Part shown: piece after piece, positions 1-8,164 of the stretch
Layout: each line of letters opens with the position of its first letter
How positions within the stretch are numbered: the first letter of the stretch is position 1
NCBI GenBank assembly: GCA_944391155.1
Contig: CALXSO010000037.1
Coordinates: 1 to 19,871, forward strand
Length of the DNA stretch: 19,871 bases
Reading direction: 5' to 3'
Source: an uncultured Clostridia bacterium
GTDB taxonomy: Bacteria; Bacillota; Clostridia; TANB77; CAG-508
Notes under the pieces: model-generated
Databases searched by the model: none
What the model saw: only the letters and a program-made list of their open reading frames with translations
What the model was told of the DNA's origin: nothing
Made by a program: the position numbers and the translations under genes

Positions 1-8
1 TACAAAAT

Positions 9-36
9 AGGCATATGCATAAGAATGTATATGCCT
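9..36. repeat. Short inverted repeat upstream of the prepilin peptidase
   Basis: AGGCATATGC at 9-18 can pair with GTATATGCCT at 27-36, leaving an 8-base loop. This gives ten pairs with one G-U. No T-run follows on the + strand, so it is not a standard intrinsic terminator. It may be a processing or attenuating stem between an upstream pilus gene and the next gene. The function is inferred only from position. Confidence 0.4.
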
Positions 37-61
37 AAAAAAATAATAAAGGGAGAAAAGT

Positions 62-877
62 ATGGACATATTTTTTTATATAATAATTTTTATAATAGGA
101 ATACTATTTGGTAGTTTTTACACATTAGCAATTTATCGTATTCCAAAAGGACAAGATATCACACATACAAATTCATATTGTCCAAAATGTGAAAATGAGC
201 TTAAATTTTTAGATCTAATACCATTATTTAGTTACATTTTTTTAGGTGGAAAATGCAGATATTGTAAAGAAAAAATAAGACCAAGATATTTTATAATAGA
301 ATTAATTTCTGGGATATTTTTTGTAGCAGTAGCATATCTTATGGGATTAAGCATAAACAACTTAAATCTTATAGTTGTAGCTGACTACATATTTATAATA
401 TTGTATTTCACATTTATAATATTAATGGCAGGAATAGATAAAGAAAACAGAAAAATAAATAAATCAGTAATCATGTATGGTGTTATCATATCCATTATAT
501 ATATAGTATATCTATGTATAATAGAGAAAACTAGTATTTATAGATATGGTATATATCTATTATTATATTTAATCATACTTATATTAGATACAATAACATT
601 AAAGAAAAAAGCAGTAAATAAATATGTATATAGCATATTATTAACACTATTAACTATGGCAAACTTTTCAGGAGAATATGTAACTATATGTAGCATAATA
701 ACAACACTACTTGCAATTGCAATTTACGAATTAATAATGAAAATAAAAACAAAAAGAAATAAATCTAAAAAAGACGATAAAACAATTTCTGATACTATAA
801 GCATAGGTTTTTATTTAGCAATACCAAATATAGTATATTTTATTAGTATTTTAGTATATTATAAATTTCTAATTTAG
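62..877 (+). CDS. pilD: Prepilin peptidase (PilD/GspO-like, A24 family), atypical active site
   Basis: This integral membrane aspartic peptidase family removes the leader of prepilins and methylates the new N-terminus. The 271-aa protein has the N-terminal DiS_P_DiS-type domain with two CxxC pairs (C40/C43 and C65/C68) and the family-typical TM1 ending GSFYTLAIYRIP. Several further hydrophobic segments follow. The first catalytic Asp is plausibly D126 in AGIDKENRKI. The usual second motif, GxGD followed by VKL, is not visible: the equivalent stretch reads ILDTITLKKKAVNKYVY (D176, N186). Activity is therefore uncertain. AAAGGGAG at 48-54 lies 7 bases before the ATG. It heads the pilus genes seen here, and the next gene starts 10 bases after its stop. 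Confidence 0.85.
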   Translation: MDIFFYIIIFIIGILFGSFYTLAIYRIPKGQDITHTNSYCPKCENELKFLDLIPLFSYIFLGGKCRYCKEKIRPRYFIIELISGIFFVAVAYLMGLSINNLNLIVVADYIFIILYFTFIILMAGIDKENRKINKSVIMYGVIISIIYIVYLCIIEKTSIYRYGIYLLLYLIILILDTITLKKKAVNKYVYSILLTLLTMANFSGEYVTICSIITTLLAIAIYELIMKIKTKRNKSKKDDKTISDTISIGFYLAIPNIVYFISILVYYKFLI

Positions 878-887
878 AAAGGATAAT

Positions 888-1316
888 ATGATGGATATAA
901 AAAAAGCAAATGGAATAGCAGGAGTGGATATTGTAATTTCAGTAATTATAATAACCATATTTATAGCAGTTATAGCAGTACTAACATTCAACATACAAAG
1001 AAATAATGAAGAAATAAAAAGAAAATCAGAAGCAACATCATATGCAATCAATATAATAGAAGATATTAAAAGAAAGGGATTTAGCATATTACCAAAAGTT
1101 GGACAAAATACAATTGCAGATTATCCAGATGGTTATATAAATGAAAATGGTTCTTCAACACCTTATTACCAAGAAATAAGAGTAGAAGATTATAGTGAAC
1201 AAGATAATACCAAAGAAGCAGAGGTAATAAAAATAGTTACAGTAAATATTTCATATAAATCAGGCAATAATGATGAAAATGTAAAAATTTCAACAGCTAT
1301 TATAAAGGAGGACTAA
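888..1316 (+). CDS. Type IV pseudopilin (type II secretion G/I-like), Asp at position +5
   Basis: This is a 142-aa minor pilin candidate. A short polar leader ends in Gly (KKANG), followed by IAGVDIVISVIIITIFIAVIAVL, the hydrophobic N-terminal helix of class III signal peptides. It replaces the usual FTLxE with IAGVD, so Asp stands where Glu5 normally sits. The remainder is a polar globular domain with segments KSEATSYAINIIEDIKRKG and ITVNISYKSG-like beta strands. Two ATGs are adjacent (888 and 891). The ribosome site AGAAAGG at 876-882 is better spaced for the second, so the first Met may be dispensable. It sits between the prepilin peptidase and a second pseudopilin, which supports a role in pilus or pseudopilus assembly. 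No subfamily is assigned. Confidence 0.75.
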   Translation: MMDIKKANGIAGVDIVISVIIITIFIAVIAVLTFNIQRNNEEIKRKSEATSYAINIIEDIKRKGFSILPKVGQNTIADYPDGYINENGSSTPYYQEIRVEDYSEQDNTKEAEVIKIVTVNISYKSGNNDENVKISTAIIKED

Positions 1317-1745
1317 ATGAAAGAAGAAAGAGGTATAACATTAACATCAATCATAATATATATAGTTGCTTTATTGATTGTAATTGGAATAGTTTCTTCA
1401 ATAACAAGTTATTTTTATAGGAATATAAATCTAGAAGATAAAGACGAAATAACAAATTCACAATTCACAAAATTTAATAGTTATTTTACAAGCGATATAA
1501 ATCAAGAAGGAATTAAAATAGTTGAATCAGGAGATAATGAAAATGTAAACTATATAACTTTTTCTAATAAAACTACATACACATTTTCAAAAGCAAATAA
1601 ATCAATATATATGAATGAAGTAAAAATATGTGAAAATATTGATAGTTGTATATTTAGCTACGAAGAAAATAATCAAAAATATGATATTACAGTAAACTTT
1701 AAATCAGGCGATTTTGAAAAACAGATTGTCTACAATACTAAATAA
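1317..1745 (+). CDS. Second type IV pseudopilin, no Glu at position +5
   Basis: This 142-aa protein has a six-residue leader MKEERG followed by ITLTSIIIYIVALLIVIGIV, a typical prepilin cleavage and helix region. Position +5 is Ser rather than Glu. The C-terminal domain (about residues 45-142) is polar and contains two Cys in VKICENIDSCIF. The start is well fixed: AAGGAGGA at 1305-1312, and the ATG follows directly after the stop codon of the previous gene, implying translational coupling. The GITLTS-type head is common among Clostridia pilin-like proteins. The likely role is a minor pilin or pseudopilin in the pilus tip or priming complex, inferred from the operon. Confidence 0.75.
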   Translation: MKEERGITLTSIIIYIVALLIVIGIVSSITSYFYRNINLEDKDEITNSQFTKFNSYFTSDINQEGIKIVESGDNENVNYITFSNKTTYTFSKANKSIYMNEVKICENIDSCIFSYEENNQKYDITVNFKSGDFEKQIVYNTK

Positions 1746-1763
1746 AAAGGATAGGTGAAAATA

Positions 1764-3404
1764 ATGGATTTAAAGAGAAGACAACCAATAGGAGTTGAAT
1801 TAGTTAAAAGGGGAGTTGTAACTGAAACAGATATTCAAAAGGCATTAGACTATCAAAGAGAGCATCCAGATATGAGATTAGGAGATATTTTATATGAAAT
1901 TGATGCTTGCGATCCATCTTATTTAATAAAAAACATAGGAGAAATTTTAGGTGAAAAAGGAATATTATTGAGAGGAAATACTGTAAAAATAAATTTAACT
2001 GATTATATATCTTTAGATATAGCAAAGAAGAATCAGGCAGTACCATTTGAAGTTGAAAATGGTAAAATAAAAGTATGTTTTTCTAATACTTCTAATGAAA
2101 GAAGCATGAATGCTGTTAGATTACTATTATTAAATAAAGGTTTAATAATGGAAACATATATAACATTCAAAAAAGATATAGAACAGTATTTAAGATCATT
2201 AGAAGGAGATGTTATAGAAGAAACAACTTCTACAGGAAATGAGAATATTACTATAACAGAATTAGTGGATACAATCATAAAAACTGGAATGAAAAGAAGA
2301 GCAAGTGATATTCACATAGAACCATTACAAAATGAAGTAAGAATCAGATATCGTATAGATGGTGATTTATACACTGCATTTAGAGTACAAAAAGATAAAC
2401 AATCTCAATTAATAGGTAGACTAAAAGCTATTTCAAACATGCATCAAGAAAAACAAGAAGCACAAGATGGTAGAATATTAATGTATGACGATTATAATAT
2501 TCGTGTATCTTCACAACCAAATGTATGTGGTGAAAAATTTGTATTAAGGTTATTGAAAAAAGATGCAGATATAAGAAGTATTTTTGAATTAGGATATCCT
2601 GGAGACGAAGCAAGTGTCAGAAAAAGTTTTAACAAAAGAAATAGTATTACAATAATTGCTGCACCAACAGGAGAAGGAAAAACAACAACATTATACAGTA
2701 TTATAGATTATTTAAACAAACCAGAGATAAATATTACAACAATTGAAGACCCTGTAGAAATAAGAATTAATGGATTAAACCAAATAGAAATAGGTCCAAA
2801 AGCAACATTTTCCGGATCTTTAAGAACAGTATTAAGACAAGACCCTGACATCATTCTTGTAGGAGAAATAAGAGATTTTGAAACAGCAGAAATCGCAATA
2901 CAGGCTGGTCAAACAGGACATTATGTTTTATCTACAATCCACACAATTGATAGTATAGAAGTAATAAATCGTTTAAGAAAAATGGGAATATCAAATTATG
3001 ATATTGCAAGTATTTTAGCAACATCAGTTTCACAAAGATTAGTAAGAAGATTATGTCCAAAGTGCAAAAAAGAAAGAGAATTCACAAAAGAAGAAAAAGA
3101 AATAATAACAAAAATTATGAAAAAATATAATGAAGAAATTGATCTTGAAAATATAAAAACATATGATGCTATTGGATGTAAATATTGTGATAATACAGGA
3201 TATTATTCAAGAATAGGAGTATTTGAGATATTAGACATCACAGATAATTTAAAAGAAGCAATTGTTAGAGGAGAAGCTAGTACAGATATTAGAAAAATAG
3301 CTTTAGAAGAAGGATATAGACCACTTATAGTAGACGGAATAAGAAAAGTATTAGACGGAATAACAACATTAGATGAGCTAAATAAAAAGTTATTATTCTA
3401 TTGA
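1764..3404 (+). CDS. pilB: Type IV pilus assembly ATPase PilB (GspE family)
   Basis: This cytoplasmic hexameric ATPase drives pilin polymerisation. The 546-aa form has an N-terminal GspE/MshEN-type domain (about residues 1-150) and then the N2 domain with ASDIHIEP. The motor follows: Walker A APTGEGKT (about 300-307), Asp box TIEDPVE, Walker B ILVGEIRD and His box STIHT. A zinc-binding tetracysteine is present (C431, C434, C472, C475). Walker A begins with Ala instead of Gly and has Glu where Ser is usual. An upstream in-frame GTG exists at 1755, but ATG 1764 is preferred because ATAGG at 1751-1755 then sits 8 bases away. It lies within the pilus operon, 18 bases after the second pseudopilin. 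Confidence 0.93.
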   Translation: MDLKRRQPIGVELVKRGVVTETDIQKALDYQREHPDMRLGDILYEIDACDPSYLIKNIGEILGEKGILLRGNTVKINLTDYISLDIAKKNQAVPFEVENGKIKVCFSNTSNERSMNAVRLLLLNKGLIMETYITFKKDIEQYLRSLEGDVIEETTSTGNENITITELVDTIIKTGMKRRASDIHIEPLQNEVRIRYRIDGDLYTAFRVQKDKQSQLIGRLKAISNMHQEKQEAQDGRILMYDDYNIRVSSQPNVCGEKFVLRLLKKDADIRSIFELGYPGDEASVRKSFNKRNSITIIAAPTGEGKTTTLYSIIDYLNKPEINITTIEDPVEIRINGLNQIEIGPKATFSGSLRTVLRQDPDIILVGEIRDFETAEIAIQAGQTGHYVLSTIHTIDSIEVINRLRKMGISNYDIASILATSVSQRLVRRLCPKCKKEREFTKEEKEIITKIMKKYNEEIDLENIKTYDAIGCKYCDNTGYYSRIGVFEILDITDNLKEAIVRGEASTDIRKIALEEGYRPLIVDGIRKVLDGITTLDELNKKLLFY

Positions 3405-3440
3405 TATATAAATATAAAAACAGAAAGAAGGAATTAGATT

Positions 3441-4547
3441 ATGAATATGGATAAAATACTAAAAACTGCAATAGAAAAGGATGCATCAGATATCCATTTA
3501 GTATGTGAAAACAAACCTTTATTAAGAATTGCAAGAGATTTAGTACCAATAGAAGATGAAGAAATATTAACTCCAGAAGATATGAGTGAAATGTATGATT
3601 ATCTAGTACAAGGAAATTTAGATAAAGACGAAGTTTATAATAAAACAAGAAAATTAGATACATCTTATGAATTTGAAGGAATACGTTTTAGAGTTAATAT
3701 ATCATATTCTGGAGAAATTCCAGTTTGTACAATGCGTTTAATAAAAAATGAACTACCAAAATATGAAGAATTAGGAGTACCAGATATAGTAAGGAGAATG
3801 ACATATCAACAACAAGGATTAATATTAGTTACAGGAAAAACCAATTCTGGAAAAACAACAACATTAAATGCACTAATAAATGAAATAAACATGACACAAA
3901 ACAAAAAAATACTAACACTAGAAAATCCAATAGAATATAAGCATCATTCAAAAAAATCTCTTGTAGTACAAAAAGAAGTAGGAAAAGGACAAGATTGCTT
4001 AAAATTCAGTGATGGTGTAAAAAATTCACTTAGAGAAGACTGTGATATACTTGTAATAGGAGAAATAAGAGACAAAGAAACTATGGAAGCAGGAATAGAA
4101 ATGGCAGAATCAGGACATCTAGTAATAGGAACATTGCACACAAAATCTTGTGCTGAGACAATTGATAGAATGATAAATTTTTATGAAGTTAGAGATCAAG
4201 CAAGTATAAAGTACCTATTATCATCACTACTAAAATTAGTTGTATCACAAAGATTATTAAAAGGAACAGATGGAAAACTAGTTTTAGTACCAGAAGTTAT
4301 GGTAGTAGACAACATAGTAGCAGGTATAATAAGAAAAGAAAAAATAAGTGTATCTGAAATAGAGGATGCAATTCAAAGTAATTTAGAAAAAGGAAGCATA
4401 GGACTAATAAATTCACTAGCAGAACTATTTGTAAAAAATAAAATTACTCTAGAACAGGCAAAATCACAAATTGAAGAAAAAAATATAGAAATCTTAAATA
4501 GAACTATAATGCAGTTAAAAATAAAAAATGATCCTAATAGGAGGTAA
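3441..4547 (+). CDS. pilT: Type IV pilus retraction ATPase, PilT family
   Basis: This 368-aa cytoplasmic ATPase belongs to the PilT/PilU class that depolymerises pili in twitching motility. It begins with ASDIHLV, typical of PilT, then a PAS-like N-domain. Walker A is GKTNSGKT (132-139), Walker B is ILVIGEIRD (203-210) and the His box is GTLHT (230-234). The Asp box reads LENPIEY, with Asn in place of the usual Asp (N162). It is shorter than PilB and lacks the tetracysteine insert, which separates the two. AAGAAGG at 3425-3431 lies 9 bases before the ATG; a second in-frame ATG is at 3447. Its presence suggests retractable pili rather than a pure secretion pseudopilus. Confidence 0.9.
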   Translation: MNMDKILKTAIEKDASDIHLVCENKPLLRIARDLVPIEDEEILTPEDMSEMYDYLVQGNLDKDEVYNKTRKLDTSYEFEGIRFRVNISYSGEIPVCTMRLIKNELPKYEELGVPDIVRRMTYQQQGLILVTGKTNSGKTTTLNALINEINMTQNKKILTLENPIEYKHHSKKSLVVQKEVGKGQDCLKFSDGVKNSLREDCDILVIGEIRDKETMEAGIEMAESGHLVIGTLHTKSCAETIDRMINFYEVRDQASIKYLLSSLLKLVVSQRLLKGTDGKLVLVPEVMVVDNIVAGIIRKEKISVSEIEDAIQSNLEKGSIGLINSLAELFVKNKITLEQAKSQIEEKNIEILNRTIMQLKIKNDPNRR

Positions 4548-4551
4548 ATAA

Positions 4552-5892
4552 ATGGCAACATTCACATATAAGGCAATAACAAAAAGAGGATTAGTTTTAA
4601 GAAATAGAGTCGAAGCTCCAACAAAACAACAATTAATAAAATCCTTAAAAGATAATGACCTAATACCGATTACTGTAGTAAAAATACCATATGGAGGTTC
4701 AAAGAAAAAGGTTAAACAAAAAAAGAATATCTCAAATATAGAAGAAATGATGAAAAACTTGAACACAACAAAAATTAATACTACAGAAGAGCCATCAACT
4801 GCAAGAAAAATAAAAATGTATTTTGACAAGCAAAAAAAAATCACACCAAGAGATTTAGTAGTATTTACACAAAATTTTTATTTACTGAAAAAAGCAAACT
4901 TTAACAATATACATGCACTTAGAACAATAATAGAAGGAACAGAAAATCAAATTTTTAGAGAAATTTTAGAAGATATCTTAGCAGGAGTTGAAGCTGGAGA
5001 AAATATGTATACAACAATGGAATACTATTCAGACGTTTTTCCATATATATATATAAACATGATAAAAGTAGGAGAATTATCTGGATCTTTAACACAATCA
5101 TTAGGACAAGCAGTAACATATTTAGATGAAACAAATGCATTAAACAAAAAATTAAAATCAATATTAATGCCAAATATAATTCAATTCTCATTACTATTAA
5201 TAATGCTATTTGTAGGAACATTAGTTGCAATACCAGCAATACAAAATGTATATCAAGAATTAGGTTCAACAGACACATTACCAGCAATAACAATTTGGTT
5301 TCAAGGATTTTTAGACAATTTAGTAAAATATTGGTATATACCAGTTGGAATAATTGCAATAATAGTAGGAGCAATAATATTTTATATAAATACACCAAAA
5401 GGAAAATATAATTTTCACTATTTCAAATATAGAGCACCAATATTCGGAGAATTAATATTTGCACTAGATTTTTCAAGACTAATAAGAGCAATGTTATTAA
5501 ATTTAGAAAATGGAATGAGAATTCAAGAAGCATTAGAAGTAAGCAAAAATGTTGTCAAAAACTATGTAATGTTATCAATGATAGAAACAGCAATGAACAA
5601 CATGTTAATAGGAGGATCTTGGATAGAACCATTTGAAAAATCAGGATTAGCAAAACCTATGGAAACAGAAATGCTAAAAATTGGAATGCAAACAGATTTA
5701 TCAGAAATGATGAGAAAACTAGTAGAATACATGCAAATAGACATAGATAACATTATGACAAAAATAATGAAAGCATTACCTCAAGTAGTATATGCAATAG
5801 TAGGAGTAGTATTAATATTCTTCGTACTAGTTGTTTTAGTACCTTGTGTACAAGTATATATGGGAAATTTCTTATTCTCAGCATATTTATAA
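4552..5892 (+). CDS. pilC: Type IV pilus inner-membrane platform protein PilC (GspF family)
   Basis: This is a 446-aa platform protein that couples the PilB/PilT motors to the pilus base. It opens with the family-typical FTYKAITKRGLVLRNRVEA, then a variable linker (about residues 45-85). Two T2SSF repeats follow: the first contains FTQNFYLLKKANFN and VGELSGSL, the second LDFSRLIRAMLLNLENGMR. Hydrophobic segments lie near 217-240, 258-283 and the extreme C-terminus. The start is preceded by TAGGAGG, and only a few bases separate it from the pilT stop, indicating one operon. It is the last pilus gene here. The GC-rich palindrome that follows probably marks the operon end. No major pilin gene or pilM/N/O genes lie in the window. 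Confidence 0.92.
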   Translation: MATFTYKAITKRGLVLRNRVEAPTKQQLIKSLKDNDLIPITVVKIPYGGSKKKVKQKKNISNIEEMMKNLNTTKINTTEEPSTARKIKMYFDKQKKITPRDLVVFTQNFYLLKKANFNNIHALRTIIEGTENQIFREILEDILAGVEAGENMYTTMEYYSDVFPYIYINMIKVGELSGSLTQSLGQAVTYLDETNALNKKLKSILMPNIIQFSLLLIMLFVGTLVAIPAIQNVYQELGSTDTLPAITIWFQGFLDNLVKYWYIPVGIIAIIVGAIIFYINTPKGKYNFHYFKYRAPIFGELIFALDFSRLIRAMLLNLENGMRIQEALEVSKNVVKNYVMLSMIETAMNNMLIGGSWIEPFEKSGLAKPMETEMLKIGMQTDLSEMMRKLVEYMQIDIDNIMTKIMKALPQVVYAIVGVVLIFFVLVVLVPCVQVYMGNFLFSAYL

Positions 5893-5899
5893 GGAATTT

Positions 5900-5940
5900 A
5901 GGTACGACCCCATTAACTTAATGACATTGGGGACGTACCT
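5900..5940. repeat. REP-like GC-rich palindrome after pilC
   Basis: AGGTACGACCCCA at 5900-5912 pairs with TGGGGACGTACCT at 5928-5940: twelve pairs plus one A-A mismatch, around a 15-base loop that includes AATGACAT. It is strikingly GC-rich in a very AT-rich background. GGGGACGTACC-type palindromes resemble repetitive extragenic elements mobilised by Y1/IS200-like TnpA-REP proteins in Bacillota, from general knowledge. Its position 7 bases after the pilC stop also suits a terminator or mRNA-stabilising hairpin, but the following T-run is broken. Confidence 0.6.
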
Positions 5941-6046
5941 TAATATAATTTTCTATTAATAATAGATTTTACTATATATTTAAAATAATTTTCCATACAA
6001 AAGATTAATTATTATTTTTACTTAGATTTATCCAGGAGGTAATTTT

Positions 6047-6940
6047 ATGAAAATAGGGATTGACTTAGGTGGAAGCCATATAGGAATAGGTATAGTAGAT
6101 GAAAAAGGTTATGTAATCGAAAAATCTGAAAAAAGAATAGTGGAGAGAGATAGAAAGAATATAAAAAGTATAATTGAAAAATACATAACAGAAAAAGTAA
6201 AAAATATTATAGAGGAAAATGAGATAACACAAATAGGAATAGCTATACCAGGAACAATTTCAGATGAAAAAGTAATAAAATCTGTGAATCTAGGATTAAA
6301 AAATTATCCAATAGTAAAAAAATTACAAGAAAAAATAAACATACCAATAAAAATAGCAAATGATAGTAGATGTGCAGCCCTAGCAGAGAATAAATATGGA
6401 GCACTAAAAAAATATTCTAGAGAAGTATTCATCACACTAGGCACAGGTATAGGAGGGGCGGTAATAATAAACGACAAAGTATTAGACACAGGAGAACTTC
6501 CAGGATGCGAATTTGGGCATATGATAATCCAAAAAAATGGACTAGAATGTAAATGCGGAAAAAGGGGATGTTTCGAAAAATATGCATCAATGAAAGCTTT
6601 TAAAGATAATCTTAGAAAAGAATTAGGATTAGATGAAAAATCAAGAGGACAAGACTTATTAGACATACTTAGAAAGAATCAAGAAAATCCAAAAATAAAA
6701 AGAGTCATAAATGAATACATTGACAATTTAAGCATTGGAATCTCAAATATTATAAACATATTCGAGCCAGAGGTAATTGGAATTGGAGGAAGTTTTGTAT
6801 ATTTTAGTGATATACTTCTAGACAAATTAAAAGAAAATATAATACAAAAAGAGTATTTATTTAATCAAAGAAAGACAATAAACATAGTTCAAGCAATATT
6901 AGGAAATGATGCTGGAATAATTGGTAGTACAATGATATAA
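6047..6940 (+). CDS. ROK-family sugar kinase, glucokinase-like
   Basis: ROK kinases phosphorylate hexoses such as glucose, fructose or N-acetylsugars with ATP in the cytoplasm. The 297-aa protein has the phosphate-binding head IGIDLGGSHIGIGIVD (3-18) and the catalytic Asp in NDSRCAALAE (D106). The nucleotide loop LGTGIGGAVI and the sugar-contacting EFGH (E155, H158) follow. The ROK zinc motif CKCGKRGC (C168, C170, C175) is intact, with the zinc His at H158. There is no N-terminal helix-turn-helix, so it is a kinase rather than a ROK repressor. AGGAGG at 6034-6039 lies 7 bases before the ATG. The 154-base gap from pilC, with a palindrome at its start, suggests an independent promoter. It precedes the transketolase half by 27 bases. 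The sugar substrate cannot be read from the sequence. Confidence 0.88.
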   Translation: MKIGIDLGGSHIGIGIVDEKGYVIEKSEKRIVERDRKNIKSIIEKYITEKVKNIIEENEITQIGIAIPGTISDEKVIKSVNLGLKNYPIVKKLQEKINIPIKIANDSRCAALAENKYGALKKYSREVFITLGTGIGGAVIINDKVLDTGELPGCEFGHMIIQKNGLECKCGKRGCFEKYASMKAFKDNLRKELGLDEKSRGQDLLDILRKNQENPKIKRVINEYIDNLSIGISNIINIFEPEVIGIGGSFVYFSDILLDKLKENIIQKEYLFNQRKTINIVQAILGNDAGIIGSTMI

Positions 6941-6967
6941 AAATTATCATTTGAAAGGAGAATAAAA

Positions 6968-7912
6968 TTGGAAAATTTAAAAGCAACTAGACAAAGTTAT
7001 GGAGAAGCTTTATTAGAGCTAGGAAAAGAAAATAAAGATGTAGTTGTACTAGATGCAGATTTATCTGGAGCAACAAAAACAAATATGTTTGCAAAAGAAT
7101 TCCCAGATAGATTTTTTGATATGGGGATTGCAGAACAAGATATGATGAGTACAGCAGCTGGAATGGCTACTTGTAAGAAAATTCCATATGCTAGTACATT
7201 TGCAATGTTTGCAGCAGGAAGAGCATATGATCAAATACGCAATAGCATATGTTATCCAAATTTAAATGTAAAAATATGTGCAACACATGCCGGAATAACA
7301 GTAGGAGAAGATGGTGCAACACACCAAAGGATAGAAGACATCTCATTAATGAGAACAAGACCAAATATGACAGTAATAAGTACATCAGATGATACAGAAA
7401 CTAAATGGGCAGTAAAGGAAATTGCAAATTACCCAGGACCAGTTTATTTAAGGTTAGCAAGGCTTTCTACACCAATTATATATAATGAAAATCAAAACTT
7501 TAAAATAGGAAAAGCAATACAAATTGGAGATGGAATAGATGGAACAGTATTTGCTACGGGTGTTACAGTAAATGAAGCTTTAAAAGCACAAAAAGACTTA
7601 AGCGAAAAGGGAATAAATATAAGAGTAATTGATATCCATACAATTAAACCAATAGATAGAGAAATAATAATAAAAAGTGCAAAAGAAACAAAAAAATTAG
7701 TATCAATAGAAGATCATAATATAATAGGAGGATTGGGTTCAGCAATTTCAGAAGTCCTAACAGAAGAATATCCTGCAAAACTAATAAGACTTGGAATAAA
7801 GGATAAATTTGGAAAATCAGGAAATGCAAAAGACTTAATGAAATATTTCGAAATTACATCAGAAAATATAATAAAAGTATTTTATAAGGAATATCAGCAA
7901 ATCCATGAATAA
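6968..7912 (+). CDS. Transketolase C-terminal subunit (Pyr plus C domains), TTG start
   Basis: In many anaerobes transketolase is split into two proteins; this 314-aa one is the second half. It contains the pyrimidine-binding domain with DMGIAEQDM, where E56 matches the TPP-activating Glu. HAGITVGEDGATHQ and RTRPNMTV follow, typical of transketolase rather than DXP synthase. The C-terminal domain has VIDIHTIKPID and EDHNIIGGLGSA. The start is TTG at 6968: AAAGGAG at 6954-6960 is 7 bases away and no ATG competes. The partner N-terminal subunit is not adjacent. It is preceded by a ROK kinase, and a candidate partner begins only at 19770. It acts in the non-oxidative pentose phosphate pathway if a partner is supplied. 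Confidence 0.88.
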   Translation: MENLKATRQSYGEALLELGKENKDVVVLDADLSGATKTNMFAKEFPDRFFDMGIAEQDMMSTAAGMATCKKIPYASTFAMFAAGRAYDQIRNSICYPNLNVKICATHAGITVGEDGATHQRIEDISLMRTRPNMTVISTSDDTETKWAVKEIANYPGPVYLRLARLSTPIIYNENQNFKIGKAIQIGDGIDGTVFATGVTVNEALKAQKDLSEKGINIRVIDIHTIKPIDREIIIKSAKETKKLVSIEDHNIIGGLGSAISEVLTEEYPAKLIRLGIKDKFGKSGNAKDLMKYFEITSENIIKVFYKEYQQIHE

Positions 7913-7961
7913 CAAAAGATTATGTAAAAAACAGATAGCAGAAATGTCATAAAATTACTTT

Positions 7962-8048
7962 AAAAGATCTGTAAAAGTGAAGAAAACCTAAATTATTAGA
8001 CAAATATAGTTTAATAATCTGGGTTTACTTCACTTTTATAGGTCTTTT
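7962..8048 (+). terminator. Exceptionally long hairpin after the transketolase subunit
   Basis: Bases 7962-7998 pair with 8012-8048: 37 positions with only two mismatches and three G-U pairs as + strand RNA, around a 13-base loop. The right arm runs into TTTTTT at 8045-8050, so it fits a + strand intrinsic terminator for the ROK kinase / transketolase transcript. The arm is several times longer than typical terminators. Alternative readings are a small RNA or a miniature inverted-repeat element. Confidence 0.7.
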
Positions 8049-8164
8049 TTAGTTCTAAAAAACTCCTTATATCAAAAATTGATTATTAAGAATATATTAT
8101 AAAAAATAACGTTTTATAATAAAAATCATATAATAAGTAAAAAATAGCTAAGAAGGAGGAAAAT

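Noticed and set aside
4955..5398. 147-aa Leu-rich - strand frame
   Set aside because: It is antisense to the conserved PilC repeats and has no plausible start signal.
5952..5966. 15-base palindrome TCTATTAATAATAGA as an operator for the sugar kinase
   Set aside because: In such AT-rich sequence short A/T palindromes are expected by chance, and no regulator is known.
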